DNA of 64,000 nucleotides from G963674685 sp964591275 (GTDB taxonomy: Bacteria > Lernaellota > Lernaellaia > JACKCT01), in contig CAZQAE010000022.1 of NCBI GenBank assembly GCA_964591275.1, forward strand, positions 1 to 64,000. Reading direction: 5' to 3'. The notes beneath the pieces were generated by a model, which saw nothing but the letters and a program-made list of their open reading frames with translations, made no database searches and was not told where the DNA came from. This document shows, in pieces, positions 25,655 through 35,967 of this stretch (its first letter is position 1; each line of letters begins with the position of its first letter). A program made the position numbers and the translations under genes.

Positions 25655-28600
25655 ATGCGAAAACTTAAAATCCTGATTCCGGTCTTGCTCCTTTCCCTGG
25701 GCGCAATATTTGTGTGCGGGTGCGCGGTGAAGACCGAGTGCCCGCCGGGCGCGTATATTGTGGAAAAGGCCGCGATGTTGCAGCAGCCGGAGTTGTGGTG
25801 CGAGATCAAGAACGAAAGCGGCGAAACGGTCAAACATGGCGTCTATGAAAGCTGGTACCGCAACGGAAAGATCAAGGAAAGCGGCGAATACGATCACGGC
25901 GAGAAAATCGGCATCTGGACATTCTGGTCCGAAACTGGACGAAAGAGCCAGGAAATCAATTATCTCGATGGATCGAATCACGTACGCATACAGACCTGGT
26001 ATGAAAACGGCTCCAGGCAATCGATTTCGGAGTTCATCAACGAGGAGCCTCACGGACGCACGCAGTCGTGGCATTCCAGCGGCCTGATCGACTCCGACAT
26101 CAGCTATGATCACGGCCATGTGCTATGCGAGCACAACGGCTTTTTCGCGGACGGGCAAAAACAAGTTGAAGGTCGATGCCGCGATGGCCTCCAGGACGGT
26201 CCGAAAGTCCATTGGCATGAAAACGGTCACAAACGCGTCGAGGAATCCTACGACCGGGGTAAGCAAACCGGCCCTTATGCCCGCTACCACAAAAATGGCG
26301 CTGAGAAGGAAAAGGGAGAGTATCTTGATGATATGCAGGTGGGAATGTGGACCATCTGGTACGAAAACGGACAGAAGGAAGAGGAAGGGCTGTACGAAAA
26401 TGCCATTCGAGTCGGGACGTGGACGACCTGGTACGAAAACGGGGCCATGGAAACCAGGATCGAGTACCTCGGCACGGACAACGACAGCTACGTCATGACG
26501 CGATGGAGCGAAGACGGCATCAAGCTCAATCGCCGGGAATATCTCAACGGCAAACGAAATGGCATTTGGATTGCGTGGTATCGGATTACGCCGGAGGCAA
26601 TGGAGTATCTTGAGGCGGTGAAGAAATGGCAGGAAGATCTGGAAAATGATCCCGTGCCCCTGGAAAAGCCCGCGGATATTCCCGAAGCGGAAACCAGCGG
26701 AGCAGTGGCCGAGGAGGAGCGACTTCAGCAAGATGCCGCAAAGGATATGAATGAACTCATGGAGGAGATGGTCGCGCCGCCCGTGACGGCTGAAGACGAG
26801 CAAGCCGCGTCGCCCATGACGGCTGAAGACGAGCAAGCCGCGCCGCCCGTGACGGCTGAAGACGAGCAAGCCGCACCGCCTGACGCCGGTGGCGAAGCAG
26901 CGCAGCCCGCCAAAGCCGATGAAACGCCCGTGGAAACATCCGCCGAAGCGCCATCGGAAGAGACCCCGGCCGAGACTCAGGCGCCCGTGGAAAGTGCGCC
27001 GGAGGAACCGACCACTCCGCCAGAGACGATCCTGGATGTCGCTGATGAAGAGCCGCCGATTCCTCCTGCCGACGCAAGCCAGCCCGATACAACGGAAAAG
27101 GAACCGGAAAAAGAAGCAGAAACCACGCCGGGCGAAGAAACGCCCGCAGTGATACCCGTGGAAACCGACTCTGAAGAAGAATCGGCTGCGTCGCCGACGG
27201 CGGATGAGAACGTCGATGAGCCTGCCCCTGAAGGTGAAAAGGAACCGGAAAAAGAAGCAGAAACCTCGCCGGGCGAAGAAGCGCCCGCAGTGATACCCGT
27301 GGAAACCGACTCTGGAGAAGAATCGGCTGCGTCGCCGACGGCGGATGAGAACGTCGATGAGCCTGCCCTTGAAGATGAAATGGAATACTCGGATGACGAC
27401 GCCCCCGCTGATGATGAAATGTGGGACGATGGCGACGATGATGATCCGTATGAATATTTTTCACCGGCAGTTTTCTTCGCGGAAAAGACGATCAAGACGC
27501 AGCAGCCCTCGGAAGAGCAGGACGAGCCGGAACCCACGCCCGAGCCAACGCCCGAGCCGACGCCCGAGCCAACGCCTGAGCCGACGCCCGAGCCGACGCC
27601 TGAGCCGACGCCCGAGCCAACGCCCGAGCCGACTCCCGAGCCGACGCCGGAACCGACTCCCGAGCCAACGTCCGAGCCAACGCCCGAGCCGACGCCGGAA
27701 CTGACTCCCGAGCCAACGCCCGAGCCGACGCCGGAACTGACTCCCGAGCCAACGCCCGAGCCAACGCCCGAGCCAACGCCCGAGCCAACGCCCGAACCAA
27801 CGCCCGAGCCAACGCCGGAACCCACGCCCGAGCCGACGCCGGAACCCACGCCGGAGGACGCCGGCGAACCAGCGGAAGACATCCATCTTCCCCCGACTGT
27901 TGTCATAGGCACACCCGAGGGCGAAACCGAATCACCAAGCCCGGAAACGGATGCGCCTGGCTCTGAGGTCGATTTGGAAACAGAAGCAACGCAGGCGGAG
28001 GAAGATGCGGACAAGACGGATGAAGAAATAGAGGATGCCGCCGCAACGCCCCTAATAATAGAGACAGCGGGAGATGAGGAAAGCGCCGATGAATCGGCAG
28101 TGGAGGATGACGGAGAAGTGGATTCCACCATCGAAATCATTGAAAGCGTTCCGATAGGTTCCGCGGAAGATGCGCTCATAACGGATATAGAGAATTTGGA
28201 AAGCGGCGACGAATTAATGGACATTGCCATCTCCGGGGAGGAAAGCGATGCCGAAAGCGCCGAAGGCCAGGATAAATCCTTAAAGGAAGCCAAGCCGGAA
28301 ACAACAAAAGAAAGCGCAAAAGAGCCGGATCCTTTTTTGCCGGAAGAATTCCAGGGCGATGGAAATAAGAAAATCGCCGTGGAATTTTTAGATGGGAAAA
28401 AGCATGGACGATTCCGGAAATGGTATCTTAATCAGACTCTCATGGTTGAAGGACATTATAAAAACGGTCAAAAAGACGGGAAATGGACTTTTTTCGATAA
28501 GCAGGGAAGGAAAACCCTGGAAGGTCATTTCAAGGGCGGCGACAAGGACGGAAAATGGGTCAATTACAACCCCGCCGGCAAGAAGAGATTTGAGGGAAAT

Positions 28601-28918
28601 TATTCTGACGACAATATGAACGGCATATGGATCGAGTACTTGGAAGATGACAAATACCAGATCGAACATCAGTACCAGGACGGTCGCAGGCTCTGCAATC
28701 GCTGGGGCTTCTGGTATCCCTGGGGCAAAAAGATGTACCTGGCGCAATGCCAAAACGGGTTGATCCACGGCATGTTCCGCACCTGGTATGAAAACAAGGT
28801 GATGCGTTCGTTGCACTATTATGAGAACGGTCTCAGGCACGGGCCTTTCAAGACATGGTACGCAGACGGAAGGCTCAAGGACGAAGGCGAATACAAAAAC
28901 GGCAAGCGCATACAATAA
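25655..28918 (+). CDS. MORN/YwqK-like repeat lipoprotein with PTPE linker
   Basis: The 1087-residue product starts after AAGGAAGG and has a lipoprotein signal with lipobox VCGC (Cys about 24). Two blocks of MORN-variant repeats of the YwqK type (W-Y-E-N-G-x3-x-G; for example WYENGQKEEEGLYENA and WYADGRLKDEGEYKNG) occupy about residues 45-315 and 905-1087. Between them is about 590 residues of low complexity. This contains three copies of TAEDEQAA, a 130-bp tandem duplication and about 27 PTPE units, rich in Glu, Pro and Asp. The linker would hold two beta-sheet repeat platforms apart outside the cell. YwqK-type repeats occur in antitoxin-like and surface proteins; the role here is unknown. 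The gene ends 18 nt before mtnA. Confidence 0.8.
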   Translation: MRKLKILIPVLLLSLGAIFVCGCAVKTECPPGAYIVEKAAMLQQPELWCEIKNESGETVKHGVYESWYRNGKIKESGEYDHGEKIGIWTFWSETGRKSQEINYLDGSNHVRIQTWYENGSRQSISEFINEEPHGRTQSWHSSGLIDSDISYDHGHVLCEHNGFFADGQKQVEGRCRDGLQDGPKVHWHENGHKRVEESYDRGKQTGPYARYHKNGAEKEKGEYLDDMQVGMWTIWYENGQKEEEGLYENAIRVGTWTTWYENGAMETRIEYLGTDNDSYVMTRWSEDGIKLNRREYLNGKRNGIWIAWYRITPEAMEYLEAVKKWQEDLENDPVPLEKPADIPEAETSGAVAEEERLQQDAAKDMNELMEEMVAPPVTAEDEQAASPMTAEDEQAAPPVTAEDEQAAPPDAGGEAAQPAKADETPVETSAEAPSEETPAETQAPVESAPEEPTTPPETILDVADEEPPIPPADASQPDTTEKEPEKEAETTPGEETPAVIPVETDSEEESAASPTADENVDEPAPEGEKEPEKEAETSPGEEAPAVIPVETDSGEESAASPTADENVDEPALEDEMEYSDDDAPADDEMWDDGDDDDPYEYFSPAVFFAEKTIKTQQPSEEQDEPEPTPEPTPEPTPEPTPEPTPEPTPEPTPEPTPEPTPEPTPEPTPEPTSEPTPEPTPELTPEPTPEPTPELTPEPTPEPTPEPTPEPTPEPTPEPTPEPTPEPTPEPTPEDAGEPAEDIHLPPTVVIGTPEGETESPSPETDAPGSEVDLETEATQAEEDADKTDEEIEDAAATPLIIETAGDEESADESAVEDDGEVDSTIEIIESVPIGSAEDALITDIENLESGDELMDIAISGEESDAESAEGQDKSLKEAKPETTKESAKEPDPFLPEEFQGDGNKKIAVEFLDGKKHGRFRKWYLNQTLMVEGHYKNGQKDGKWTFFDKQGRKTLEGHFKGGDKDGKWVNYNPAGKKRFEGNYSDDNMNGIWIEYLEDDKYQIEHQYQDGRRLCNRWGFWYPWGKKMYLAQCQNGLIHGMFRTWYENKVMRSLHYYENGLRHGPFKTWYADGRLKDEGEYKNGKRIQ
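26766..26884 (+). repeat. Three tandem 39-bp coding repeats
   Basis: Within the lipoprotein linker, the unit encoding VTAEDEQAAxP is repeated three times with only a few base changes (26773-26882). This indicates recent slippage or unequal crossing-over. Confidence 0.8.
27105..27370 (+). repeat. Tandem duplication of ~132 bp in coding linker
   Basis: The segment encoding EPEKEAETTPGEETPAVIPV through ENVDEPA is followed at once by a near-identical copy (about 27239-27370), keeping the frame. Confidence 0.8.
27530..27855 (+). repeat. PTPE 12-bp tandem repeat tract
   Basis: About 27 in-frame copies of a 12-bp unit encoding Glu-Pro-Thr-Pro, with occasional Ser or Leu replacements (PTSE, PELT). 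The degenerate third positions form small blocks (CCAACGCCCGAG, CCGACGCCGGAA), the mark of repeated local duplications. It is expected to vary in length between strains. Confidence 0.9.
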
Positions 28919-28936
28919 CGCAGACGAGGAGGCGAG

Positions 28937-29977
<1,041 letters not shown>

Positions 29978-30106
29978 CCCTGCGCGGAGGCAATGGAAAC
30001 CGAATCGACCGCAAGACCTTAAGCCGATTGCAGGAACCCTTCGCAAAACAGCCGCAGTCGTGTAAATTGGTTTGGAAGCGAACCTTTGACCAAGGAAGCA
30101 ATGACG

Positions 30107-30499
30107 ATGAAAATGACTATTTGGCCTGTTATCGGCGCACTTCTCATAATGACCGCGCTTTCGTTTTTTGGATGCGGCGGAGACGAGGACGATGACGAGG
30201 ATGAATTTCCTCCCGAAACCTGCTCCTTTTGGGGATGCAAGGTCACGTGTTTTTATGAGGCGGAACCGGGCGAAAACCACAGTCCCGTTCGAATTGAACA
30301 CAATGTCGGCGACAGCATTGTTGAATCCACGGAAGAGTACTGCACCAACAACAGTCTTTATCGTACTTTTGAGCTAAACAACATCTGGGGCGGCGACGTC
30401 ATGGGCGCCTGCGAAGACCTGGAAGGCTACGTGACGCCAGACAGCACCGAAAGCGTCAAGTTTGAGTGCGATAACACGGAATGGCATCCCGCGGAGTAG
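30107..30499 (+). CDS. Small acidic lipoprotein
   Basis: The ATG at 30107 is 8 nt after AAGGAAG; other in-frame starts lie too close to that site. The product of about 130 residues has a signal with lipobox SFFGCGG (Cys about 23 of the processed start). A short Asp/Glu tract (DEDDDEDE) follows, then a cysteine-containing domain (CSFWGCKVTCFYE, CEDLEGY) of unknown fold. It belongs to the group of poly-acidic-linker lipoproteins that also includes the genes at 36210, 37320, 43334, 45326 and 45879. Confidence 0.7.
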   Translation: MKMTIWPVIGALLIMTALSFFGCGGDEDDDEDEFPPETCSFWGCKVTCFYEAEPGENHSPVRIEHNVGDSIVESTEEYCTNNSLYRTFELNNIWGGDVMGACEDLEGYVTPDSTESVKFECDNTEWHPAE

Positions 30500-30697
30500 A
30501 GCAATAACGATCGCGGAAAAGGTCTAAGATTAAGGTTTGGGGCATCGCCCTTTAGACAAAGAAAATACTCAAATTCTCACGTCCCTTTTCGGAATTTCGT
30601 CCATTGCCAGGGGTGCGGCGGACAGCTCGCCTTTCGCTGTAAATTTCTCACCCACTCCGTTCAATTTGGTTATCCATTAATTCCATCTCGTTTTTCA
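30500..30697. other. Intergenic region, nothing recognised
   Basis: About 200 bp between the small lipoprotein and the gene-fragment region. I see no promoter consensus, repeat or terminator of conviction. Confidence 0.4.
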
Positions 30698-30790
30698 TCA
30701 GCGGCCACAGCAGTCCTCATCGTCGTCATCTCCCGACGAATCGTCCGGCAAGGGGATGATCTGCTGATCATCGTTTGCATCATCGTCGCC
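30698..30790 (-). pseudogene. Detached Asp-rich CCGR tail fragment
   Basis: Read on the minus strand, this segment encodes DDQQIIPLPDDSSGDDDDED followed by CCGR and a stop. It is almost identical, in DNA and protein, to the last 25 codons of the gene at 32580-34160 (DDQQIIPLPDDSS, then CCGL). The rest of the parent gene is absent; past about 30795 the homology ends and an unrelated plus-strand fragment begins. It is therefore a duplicated 3' end without a gene, in direct orientation to the intact copy. Confidence 0.8.
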
Positions 30791-30793
30791 TGC

Positions 30794-31240
30794 AACGTGG
30801 TCATTTGGTCCTGGTGCGACCGAATGACCCATATCGACCTCGATGACACGCAGGTTTATCTGGACACCATGATGGACCTGGAAAGCAACTACCCAGACGT
30901 GCGCTTCGTCTATATGACCGGCCACAGCGATATGTGGGCGCAGGAAGAAGAACAGGGCAACAACAATCTGATCCGCATCCACTGCCGTGATCATGACAAG
31001 GTTCTCTACGACTTCGGCGACATCGAGTATTAGGACCCGGACGGGAATTTCTATTCCGATGCGCATCAGGATTGCCGGTGGTGTCTCGCCTGGTGCGACG
31101 ATCACGATTGCCCGGATTGCGATCTTTGCGGCCATGCCCACTGCTTCTTGTGCTACCGCACGGGGCAGGCCATCTGGTGGCAACTGGCACGCATGGTTGG
31201 AGGGGTGGATAGAACGCAAACAACGCCATTCGCGACTGTT
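30794..31240 (+). pseudogene. Fragment of a secreted SGNH/GDSL-hydrolase-like protein
   Basis: The plus frame begins abruptly within VVIWSWCDR. It continues with VYLDTMMDLESNYPDVRFVYMTGHSD, IRIHCRDHDKVLYDFGDIEY, an in-frame TAG (31031-31033), DPDGNFYSDAHQDCRWCLAW, a cysteine/histidine-rich stretch and AIWWQLARMVGG. This matches the C-terminal half of a widespread family of secreted SGNH-like proteins, in which WSWC, VYMTGH, KVLYDFADIESYDPDG and a terminal WWLxARLAG are usual. The N-terminal half, signal peptide and start are missing, and one codon is a stop, so it is a dead fragment. Confidence 0.75.
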
Positions 31241-31262
31241 ATGAATTTCCCTGATCGAAGAA

Positions 31263-32576
31263 TCAAATAAGAGGGATTCGTGAAATACTAATTTTCTCTT
31301 TATTGGACAATATTATTGCAGTTTCGTAGGGGGAAGCAGAAATTATCATTCTATTTGTATTTGGATTTTCTGACAAAAGAGATTCTCCGTTCATACTTTT
31401 TGAAGGAGCTACTCCTGCTAACCTCAAAATTGTTGGAGCAATATCTATTGCTTGAAAAGGATATTCAACAACTTTTGATTTTAGGCCAGTTCCTCTAATA
31501 ATCAATGGGACTCTAACAATTTCTTCAGGAACATAACCAGTGTGAGCAATATTCCAGATTTCCCCAAGTTCATTAAACATCTCGCCGTGATCAGAGAAAA
31601 TGAAAGTGTAAATACTTCTCCTTCCTCGGTCGATATCTTCAATAGCGTCTATTGCCCAAGAAATATATTTATCCGCATAATTGACTCCTTTTATGTATGC
31701 TTCCTTCATCCATGGAATTAGTTTTTCACGGGTAATGAGATCTTTTCTTTTTACAGTCATGAAAAATTCATGTTGCCTTTTAAGTTCTTTTTTATTCATT
31801 GAGGTTTGCGCATATGGTTCGTGAGAGTCAACGAGATGCAAATAGGTGAGAGTAGGAACGTGTTTTCCATCGCGCCGTTTGATTTTCTTCAAAAATTTGT
31901 AGGCTTTCTTTACCAGATGTTTCCCCCCAAGGTCATTGGAAAAAAGCGGAAGATTGATAATATGATCCCACTGTTTATTACCAAAATTATTCCAATGACT
32001 AAGCATTTGGTTTTGTGTTGCGAGGATTGTTCTGTAGCCTTCTTTTTTTAACATCTGCGGGAAAGTCAGCAATTCATTTGGAATTGCCTCTCCTCCAAGA
32101 CCGTTTATTGGAATTGGTGTTTTTGCAAGGAGCCTAAAACCCGTTGAGTCATAAGCCTTATCTCCTTTGAAAAACTTTGGAATAATTCCTGATAAATATG
32201 ATGGAACCGAAGCACGAGTAAATCCTGCGTTAACAAAAAAATTGTTGTAAACGATTCCCTCTTTTGATAGTTTCCACAAGCGAGGTGAACATAATTTATT
32301 AAAATGGTCTTTTCTCCATGCATCATTGACGATTATCAGGATATCTGGAGACCCTTCAATTGAAGGGGAAACAATTTTTGCGACAGGATTGCAATAACCT
32401 GACCCCCTTCTTTTCGGATCATTCGCTGGATAATAACAATTATCAAATTTCCGCGCAGAACTATTCCATCCCCAAATTCCAACTCCTGTAGCCGTTGCCA
32501 CGCTGGCAATATTTACAGCATATTCTAATAATTTTCTTCTGCTCATTCCTCCAAGGAGTTGTGCCTTATTTGTCAT
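31263..32576 (-). CDS. Sulfatase / alkaline-phosphatase superfamily enzyme, low-GC
   Basis: The product has about 437 residues. Near the N-terminus is a twin-arginine-like motif (SRRKLLEYAVNIAS and a hydrophobic stretch), so export by Tat is plausible; the ATG at 32546 would place that motif right at the start. The sulfatase fold is visible in ILIIVNDAWRKDH (metal Asp), GFTRASVPSYLSG (nucleophile region, Thr/Ser rather than the Cys-x-Pro-x-Arg of formylglycine sulfatases) and YTFIFSDHGEMFNELG (metal-binding Asp-His). The lack of the CxPxR motif points to a phosphoethanolamine/phosphodiesterase-like or Ser/Thr-type hydrolase. The gene is much richer in A+T than its flanks and lies between direct copies of a neighbouring gene's 3' end, suggesting transfer. 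Its start abuts the upstream stop. Confidence 0.82.
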   Translation of the reverse strand: MTNKAQLLGGMSRRKLLEYAVNIASVATATGVGIWGWNSSARKFDNCYYPANDPKRRGSGYCNPVAKIVSPSIEGSPDILIIVNDAWRKDHFNKLCSPRLWKLSKEGIVYNNFFVNAGFTRASVPSYLSGIIPKFFKGDKAYDSTGFRLLAKTPIPINGLGGEAIPNELLTFPQMLKKEGYRTILATQNQMLSHWNNFGNKQWDHIINLPLFSNDLGGKHLVKKAYKFLKKIKRRDGKHVPTLTYLHLVDSHEPYAQTSMNKKELKRQHEFFMTVKRKDLITREKLIPWMKEAYIKGVNYADKYISWAIDAIEDIDRGRRSIYTFIFSDHGEMFNELGEIWNIAHTGYVPEEIVRVPLIIRGTGLKSKVVEYPFQAIDIAPTILRLAGVAPSKSMNGESLLSENPNTNRMIISASPYETAIILSNKEKISISRIPLI

Positions 32577-32579
32577 CAA

Positions 32580-34160
32580 TCAAAGACCGCAGCAGTCGTC
32601 ATCGTCGTCATCTCCCGACGAATCGTCCGGCAAGGGGATGATCTGCTGATCACCGTCGCCAGTGTCGTCATTAAGATCATCGTCATCATCGTCGCCTGCG
32701 TCATCATCAAGGTCATCGTCGGCGTCATCGTTAAGGTCGTCATCGACGTCGTCATCCGCGTCATCGTCAATCAGCTCTGCATCTCCCTGTCCGCCGCCGG
32801 GCAAAATTCCATACCACACGCCCAGCCAGTACGCGATGAGGAAATCGGCGCCGTGCGCGGTGTGCGCCTGATTTTCCGGGCGTGTGCATTCGATGTGGTA
32901 CGGGGTTCGCTCCCACATGACCGACGACCAGCAGCGGTCGTCCAGTTCATGCGCCACGGCGGTTTGCGGGTTGATGTCGAAGCCGGTCAGAGTCGTAATC
33001 CATGGGTTGTCGGCTAAAAATTGATCCGCCCAGACAGAAAAGTTATCCAGAGGCAAATCATCGCGGCAGGTCACTTGCCTCTGATAATTCGGCGCTTCCC
33101 ACATCACACGCAGGCCATGGGTCATGTCATTCTTATACCACTCCATCTCGTCGGGATCGCATTGGCCATAGCGCAGGCACGCCCCGTACCACACGGCGTC
33201 AAAAAAAGTCTGATGCGTTTCCGATGACCACGCCCGGACGTTGAAAAGCCAGATTCCGAAGATGTGATTGAAGCGCTCGCGGTCTGGCCATAGCCTGAAG
33301 AGGGGCTGCGCGTTGGAGTAATTGTTGATGAAGGCGTAATAATCCTCATAGCGGTTGAATATCGTGATGCTGGATATGAGAAGCGACCATTTTGCGTTTT
33401 CGTACTCCTCGTCGAGCAGGTCCCAAAACTCCGGCTCGTCTATCACGTGCGCGGTCTGCACGAGGATAGCGAGGCGTATGTCATCCAGAATCGCCGCGGC
33501 CTTGAAGACATTTCCCCAAGGATCGGTGATGGTCCAATCGTTGCTCTGCAGCGTCAGCGTGACACTCCGAAAGTCTTCTTTTATGATCTGGCGAAGTTCG
33601 ATGGCGTCAGCGCCCTCGTCGCCTTCCAGCGCGTCAAAAACCCAGGCCAGGCCCCAATACCAGGTGATGTATTTGTCCCGGACATTATCGCCAAGCCAGA
33701 AGCAGTTGTCGTATCCGACGCAGGGGTAGAGATTTTCGGTGTCTGGAGGATACTCCACGTTCCAGGGCGGTTCATTCGGCGCGGCGTAGCGCGCGAGGTA
33801 GCCCGGATCGCCGGTCACTTCTTTGAGCATATGCATGTAATTGCCGATGCGGATGACTTCGTCGCGGGCCTCTTGCTCGCCGGTGACGATGTACCGGATG
33901 GCCTGGCTCACCAGATAGGTCCCGGTCCAGTCCCCGCTGTCGCCCGCTCCCCACATCCTTTCAAGCTCCTGCCGAGTATCGTCCGTAAACAGCACGTCGG
34001 ACACGCCGCCGTACCCCGTGGAATGCCATTCCATCAGATAATCGGTGTAGTCCTGCGCCTTTTGATGGAGTTCAGGATCGAATCCCTGCGCGGCGACCAT
34101 AGGCGTCAGAATCATCATCGAACAAAATAGCGTCGCCAGGCCTGCAAAAAGTTTCCTCAT
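32580..34160 (-). CDS. Secreted helical-barrel-like protein with C-terminal Asp linker and CCGL tail
   Basis: A 526-residue protein with a classical signal peptide (MRKLFAGLATLFCSMMI to VAAQG) and a GAGGAA site. Residues about 27-455 form a Trp/Tyr-rich, mostly helical domain (GDWTGTYLVSQAIRYIVTGEQEARDEVI, GYLARY, KYITWYWGLAWVFDAL, HGADFLIAYWLGVWYG) that suggests an (alpha/alpha) toroid. No catalytic family can be named. It is a paralogue of 37320-38885. After about residue 460 comes an Asp-rich linker (DDDADDDVDDDLNDD and on), then QQIIPLPDDSSG, more Asp and a terminal CCGL. Its paralogue instead has a lipobox and an N-terminal poly-Asp linker, so the tether has swapped ends. Confidence 0.78.
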   Translation of the reverse strand: MRKLFAGLATLFCSMMILTPMVAAQGFDPELHQKAQDYTDYLMEWHSTGYGGVSDVLFTDDTRQELERMWGAGDSGDWTGTYLVSQAIRYIVTGEQEARDEVIRIGNYMHMLKEVTGDPGYLARYAAPNEPPWNVEYPPDTENLYPCVGYDNCFWLGDNVRDKYITWYWGLAWVFDALEGDEGADAIELRQIIKEDFRSVTLTLQSNDWTITDPWGNVFKAAAILDDIRLAILVQTAHVIDEPEFWDLLDEEYENAKWSLLISSITIFNRYEDYYAFINNYSNAQPLFRLWPDRERFNHIFGIWLFNVRAWSSETHQTFFDAVWYGACLRYGQCDPDEMEWYKNDMTHGLRVMWEAPNYQRQVTCRDDLPLDNFSVWADQFLADNPWITTLTGFDINPQTAVAHELDDRCWSSVMWERTPYHIECTRPENQAHTAHGADFLIAYWLGVWYGILPGGGQGDAELIDDDADDDVDDDLNDDADDDLDDDAGDDDDDDLNDDTGDGDQQIIPLPDDSSGDDDDDDCCGL

Positions 34161-34354
34161 GTTAAAAAATTCCTCGAATTGGATACATGTTTCTTTTTAA
34201 TAGTCCCGTTCATTGGCGAAACAGGAAACTATCTTTCCCATGATAGCAAATTTACGTCGGCATCGTAAACGCACCATAAAATTCGGGTGCTATAGGAAAT
34301 GGCGACTGGTATCCCTAAGCCTCAGGTGTGCCTGTCGCCAATTTCCGGTGCATA
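34161..34354. other. Intergenic region with a partial inverted repeat
   Basis: Upstream of the 32580-34160 gene. AAATGGCGAC at about 34297 pairs with GTCGCCAATTT at about 34333, a stem with a 27-nt loop. The loop motif AAGCCTCAGGTGTGCCTGTC resembles AAGCCTCGGGTGCCCCTGTC at about 43083. No gene is supported. Confidence 0.4.
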
Positions 34355-34489
34355 CCCGCTCATTGTCGCATCTTCGCTAAAGCATCAGATGCGACTGGAC
34401 ATTCGCGGCTCGGAAACCGTCGACTCACTATGCGGCAATGAAACAGAGCCGCGAACGACAAAATCGCCGCCAGGCGATGAGTGAGCGGG
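34355..34489. repeat. Family-B repeat, non-autonomous copy 2
   Basis: A 135-bp element with the same ends and interior as 20107-20241 and 25332-25467. Homology with the 25.3-kb copy extends about 90 bp further right, to about 34585. It lies between two convergent genes. Confidence 0.88.
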
Positions 34490-34587
34490 TGGGCGAGGGG
34501 TATTGGTGCGTGGATAACTGCTGCGCTGCATACCGGACTATAACGACAAAGGCTTAACTTAGCGCCATTCAGGTCAGTCACTAACGA

Positions 34588-35895
34588 TCAGTCGAATTCC
34601 AATTCGAATGAAGCGCCCAGAAGATGAAGCACACCTTCGCTTTCGTAGGTATATCCGTCCGAGGCCCGGGATTTACGTGGGACAAAGTAGTGAAGCTGGT
34701 AGGCTGCGTCGATCCGGATGTCCGTGGAAAAGAAATCGCCCGCCTTGAACTGATATCCGAATCCAGTGGATGAAACGTGAACGTCATTGTCGAGCGTTGC
34801 TTTTCCTTTGACCGTTTCACCGCCATCAGGGAAACGGGTTCCGATGGTGCGAAAGGGCGTTTGTTCATATCGATAACCGCCGCGCGCCGTCCAGCGTTCG
34901 TTAATTTTCCACTCGGCGGCGGCTTTTGGCGTCCATATATCGATGGTGTGAAATTCAGAATGCGCTCCGACAAATTCCGTTTGACCGGCTAGAATCTCGT
35001 AGCGGCTCCACTGCCGCCAGGTGATGTCGGATAATACAGTCAGCGCATCAGTCACATCGACGGAAAGGCCCAGGGCGACCTCGCGCGGAACGAATGTGTC
35101 GAAAAAGTTCATCGGCATGTTCATGGCCGGCAGTTCAAACCCGGATAAAGAGGGATACGCAGTCACTTCGATGGAATCGAAGGCACCGTAGGTTTCCGAC
35201 CGGTAGGTTAGCCCCACGCCCCAGATTTGACCATGCGCAAAGACTCCTCCCAGCGGCACGGGATTGAAACTTCCCTCCATCCGCGTGCCTTCATTTGAGC
35301 TTTCGCCGGAGACTTCCGCCCTTGTCGTGACTTCGCCCTTGCCGCGGAAACCTCCATGAAATCCGAAACCCAGCGACAACCAGTCGGTGAGGCCGACGCC
35401 GAATGCTCCTTGCATAACCATGTTGGCAAGTCCGTAACGGTCGAAGGCGCCCTCATTGCTGCGTATATCATCGAAGTACATCATCGTCATGAAGTTATTA
35501 TCAACGGCAACGCTGAATCCCAGGCCAATCGGCGGAAGGGGCAACTCCTCGCTGAAGAGTTTGCGAATGTTGGATCGAAAGTTCAGCACGACAATTTTAT
35601 TGTTCTTCTCCATTTTCGTGTGATCGCCGCCTGACAATCCACCTTCGAGCTTGGGCTGGGAGTAAATATAGCTGACGCCAACACGATGAAGTCCAGCGCT
35701 CGCCAGCCCCGCCGGGTTGTAATAGCAGCCGGAAATGTCCTCATCGTCGGCGGTCAGCGCGTTGGCCAGCGCAATGCCACGCGCGGACATGCCGAAAGTA
35801 TTGGGGGTATAAACCAGCGATCCTTCCGCCGGTTGAACCGCGAAGGCGATCAAAACCAGGATGGCAACGGCGAGGGATTTATTTCTCTTTTTCAA
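34588..35895 (-). CDS. FadL/OmpP1/TodX family outer-membrane transport protein
   Basis: A 435-residue protein beginning at a TTG codon (an in-frame stop lies just upstream), with a signal peptide (to about VQPAEG). The FadL N-terminus is clear: NTFGMSARGIALANALTADDEDISGCYYNPAGLA, the hatch segment with its NPAG motif. Beta-strand alternation continues to the end, which finishes in the aromatic/charged strand HLLGASFELEFD typical of an outer-membrane barrel. Family members import long-chain fatty acids or hydrophobic aromatics. The substrate here cannot be deduced. Confidence 0.88.
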   Translation of the reverse strand: MKKRNKSLAVAILVLIAFAVQPAEGSLVYTPNTFGMSARGIALANALTADDEDISGCYYNPAGLASAGLHRVGVSYIYSQPKLEGGLSGGDHTKMEKNNKIVVLNFRSNIRKLFSEELPLPPIGLGFSVAVDNNFMTMMYFDDIRSNEGAFDRYGLANMVMQGAFGVGLTDWLSLGFGFHGGFRGKGEVTTRAEVSGESSNEGTRMEGSFNPVPLGGVFAHGQIWGVGLTYRSETYGAFDSIEVTAYPSLSGFELPAMNMPMNFFDTFVPREVALGLSVDVTDALTVLSDITWRQWSRYEILAGQTEFVGAHSEFHTIDIWTPKAAAEWKINERWTARGGYRYEQTPFRTIGTRFPDGGETVKGKATLDNDVHVSSTGFGYQFKAGDFFSTDIRIDAAYQLHYFVPRKSRASDGYTYESEGVLHLLGASFELEFD

Positions 35896-35967
35896 AATCA
35901 GACCAAATCGTTAGAGCTTAACAATTGTTAACAGCCCCTTACATCATTTTAGGAGGAAATTAAACCT

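Noticed and set aside
27530..27855. Regular repeat array that could be mistaken for a CRISPR
   Set aside because: The 12-bp period with no unique spacers lies within an open reading frame; it encodes PTPE. No cas gene or repeat-spacer array is present anywhere in the window.
26977..28293. Minus-strand 438-codon frame rich in GVGSGVGS
   Set aside because: It is the antisense of the PTPE/acidic linker; repetitive codons without stops on one strand leave the other strand open as well.
30698..31219. Minus-strand 173-codon frame ending in the CCGR tail
   Set aside because: Only the last 30 or so codons are real homology. The upstream part is antisense to the SGNH fragment, which shows protein-level similarity on the plus strand.
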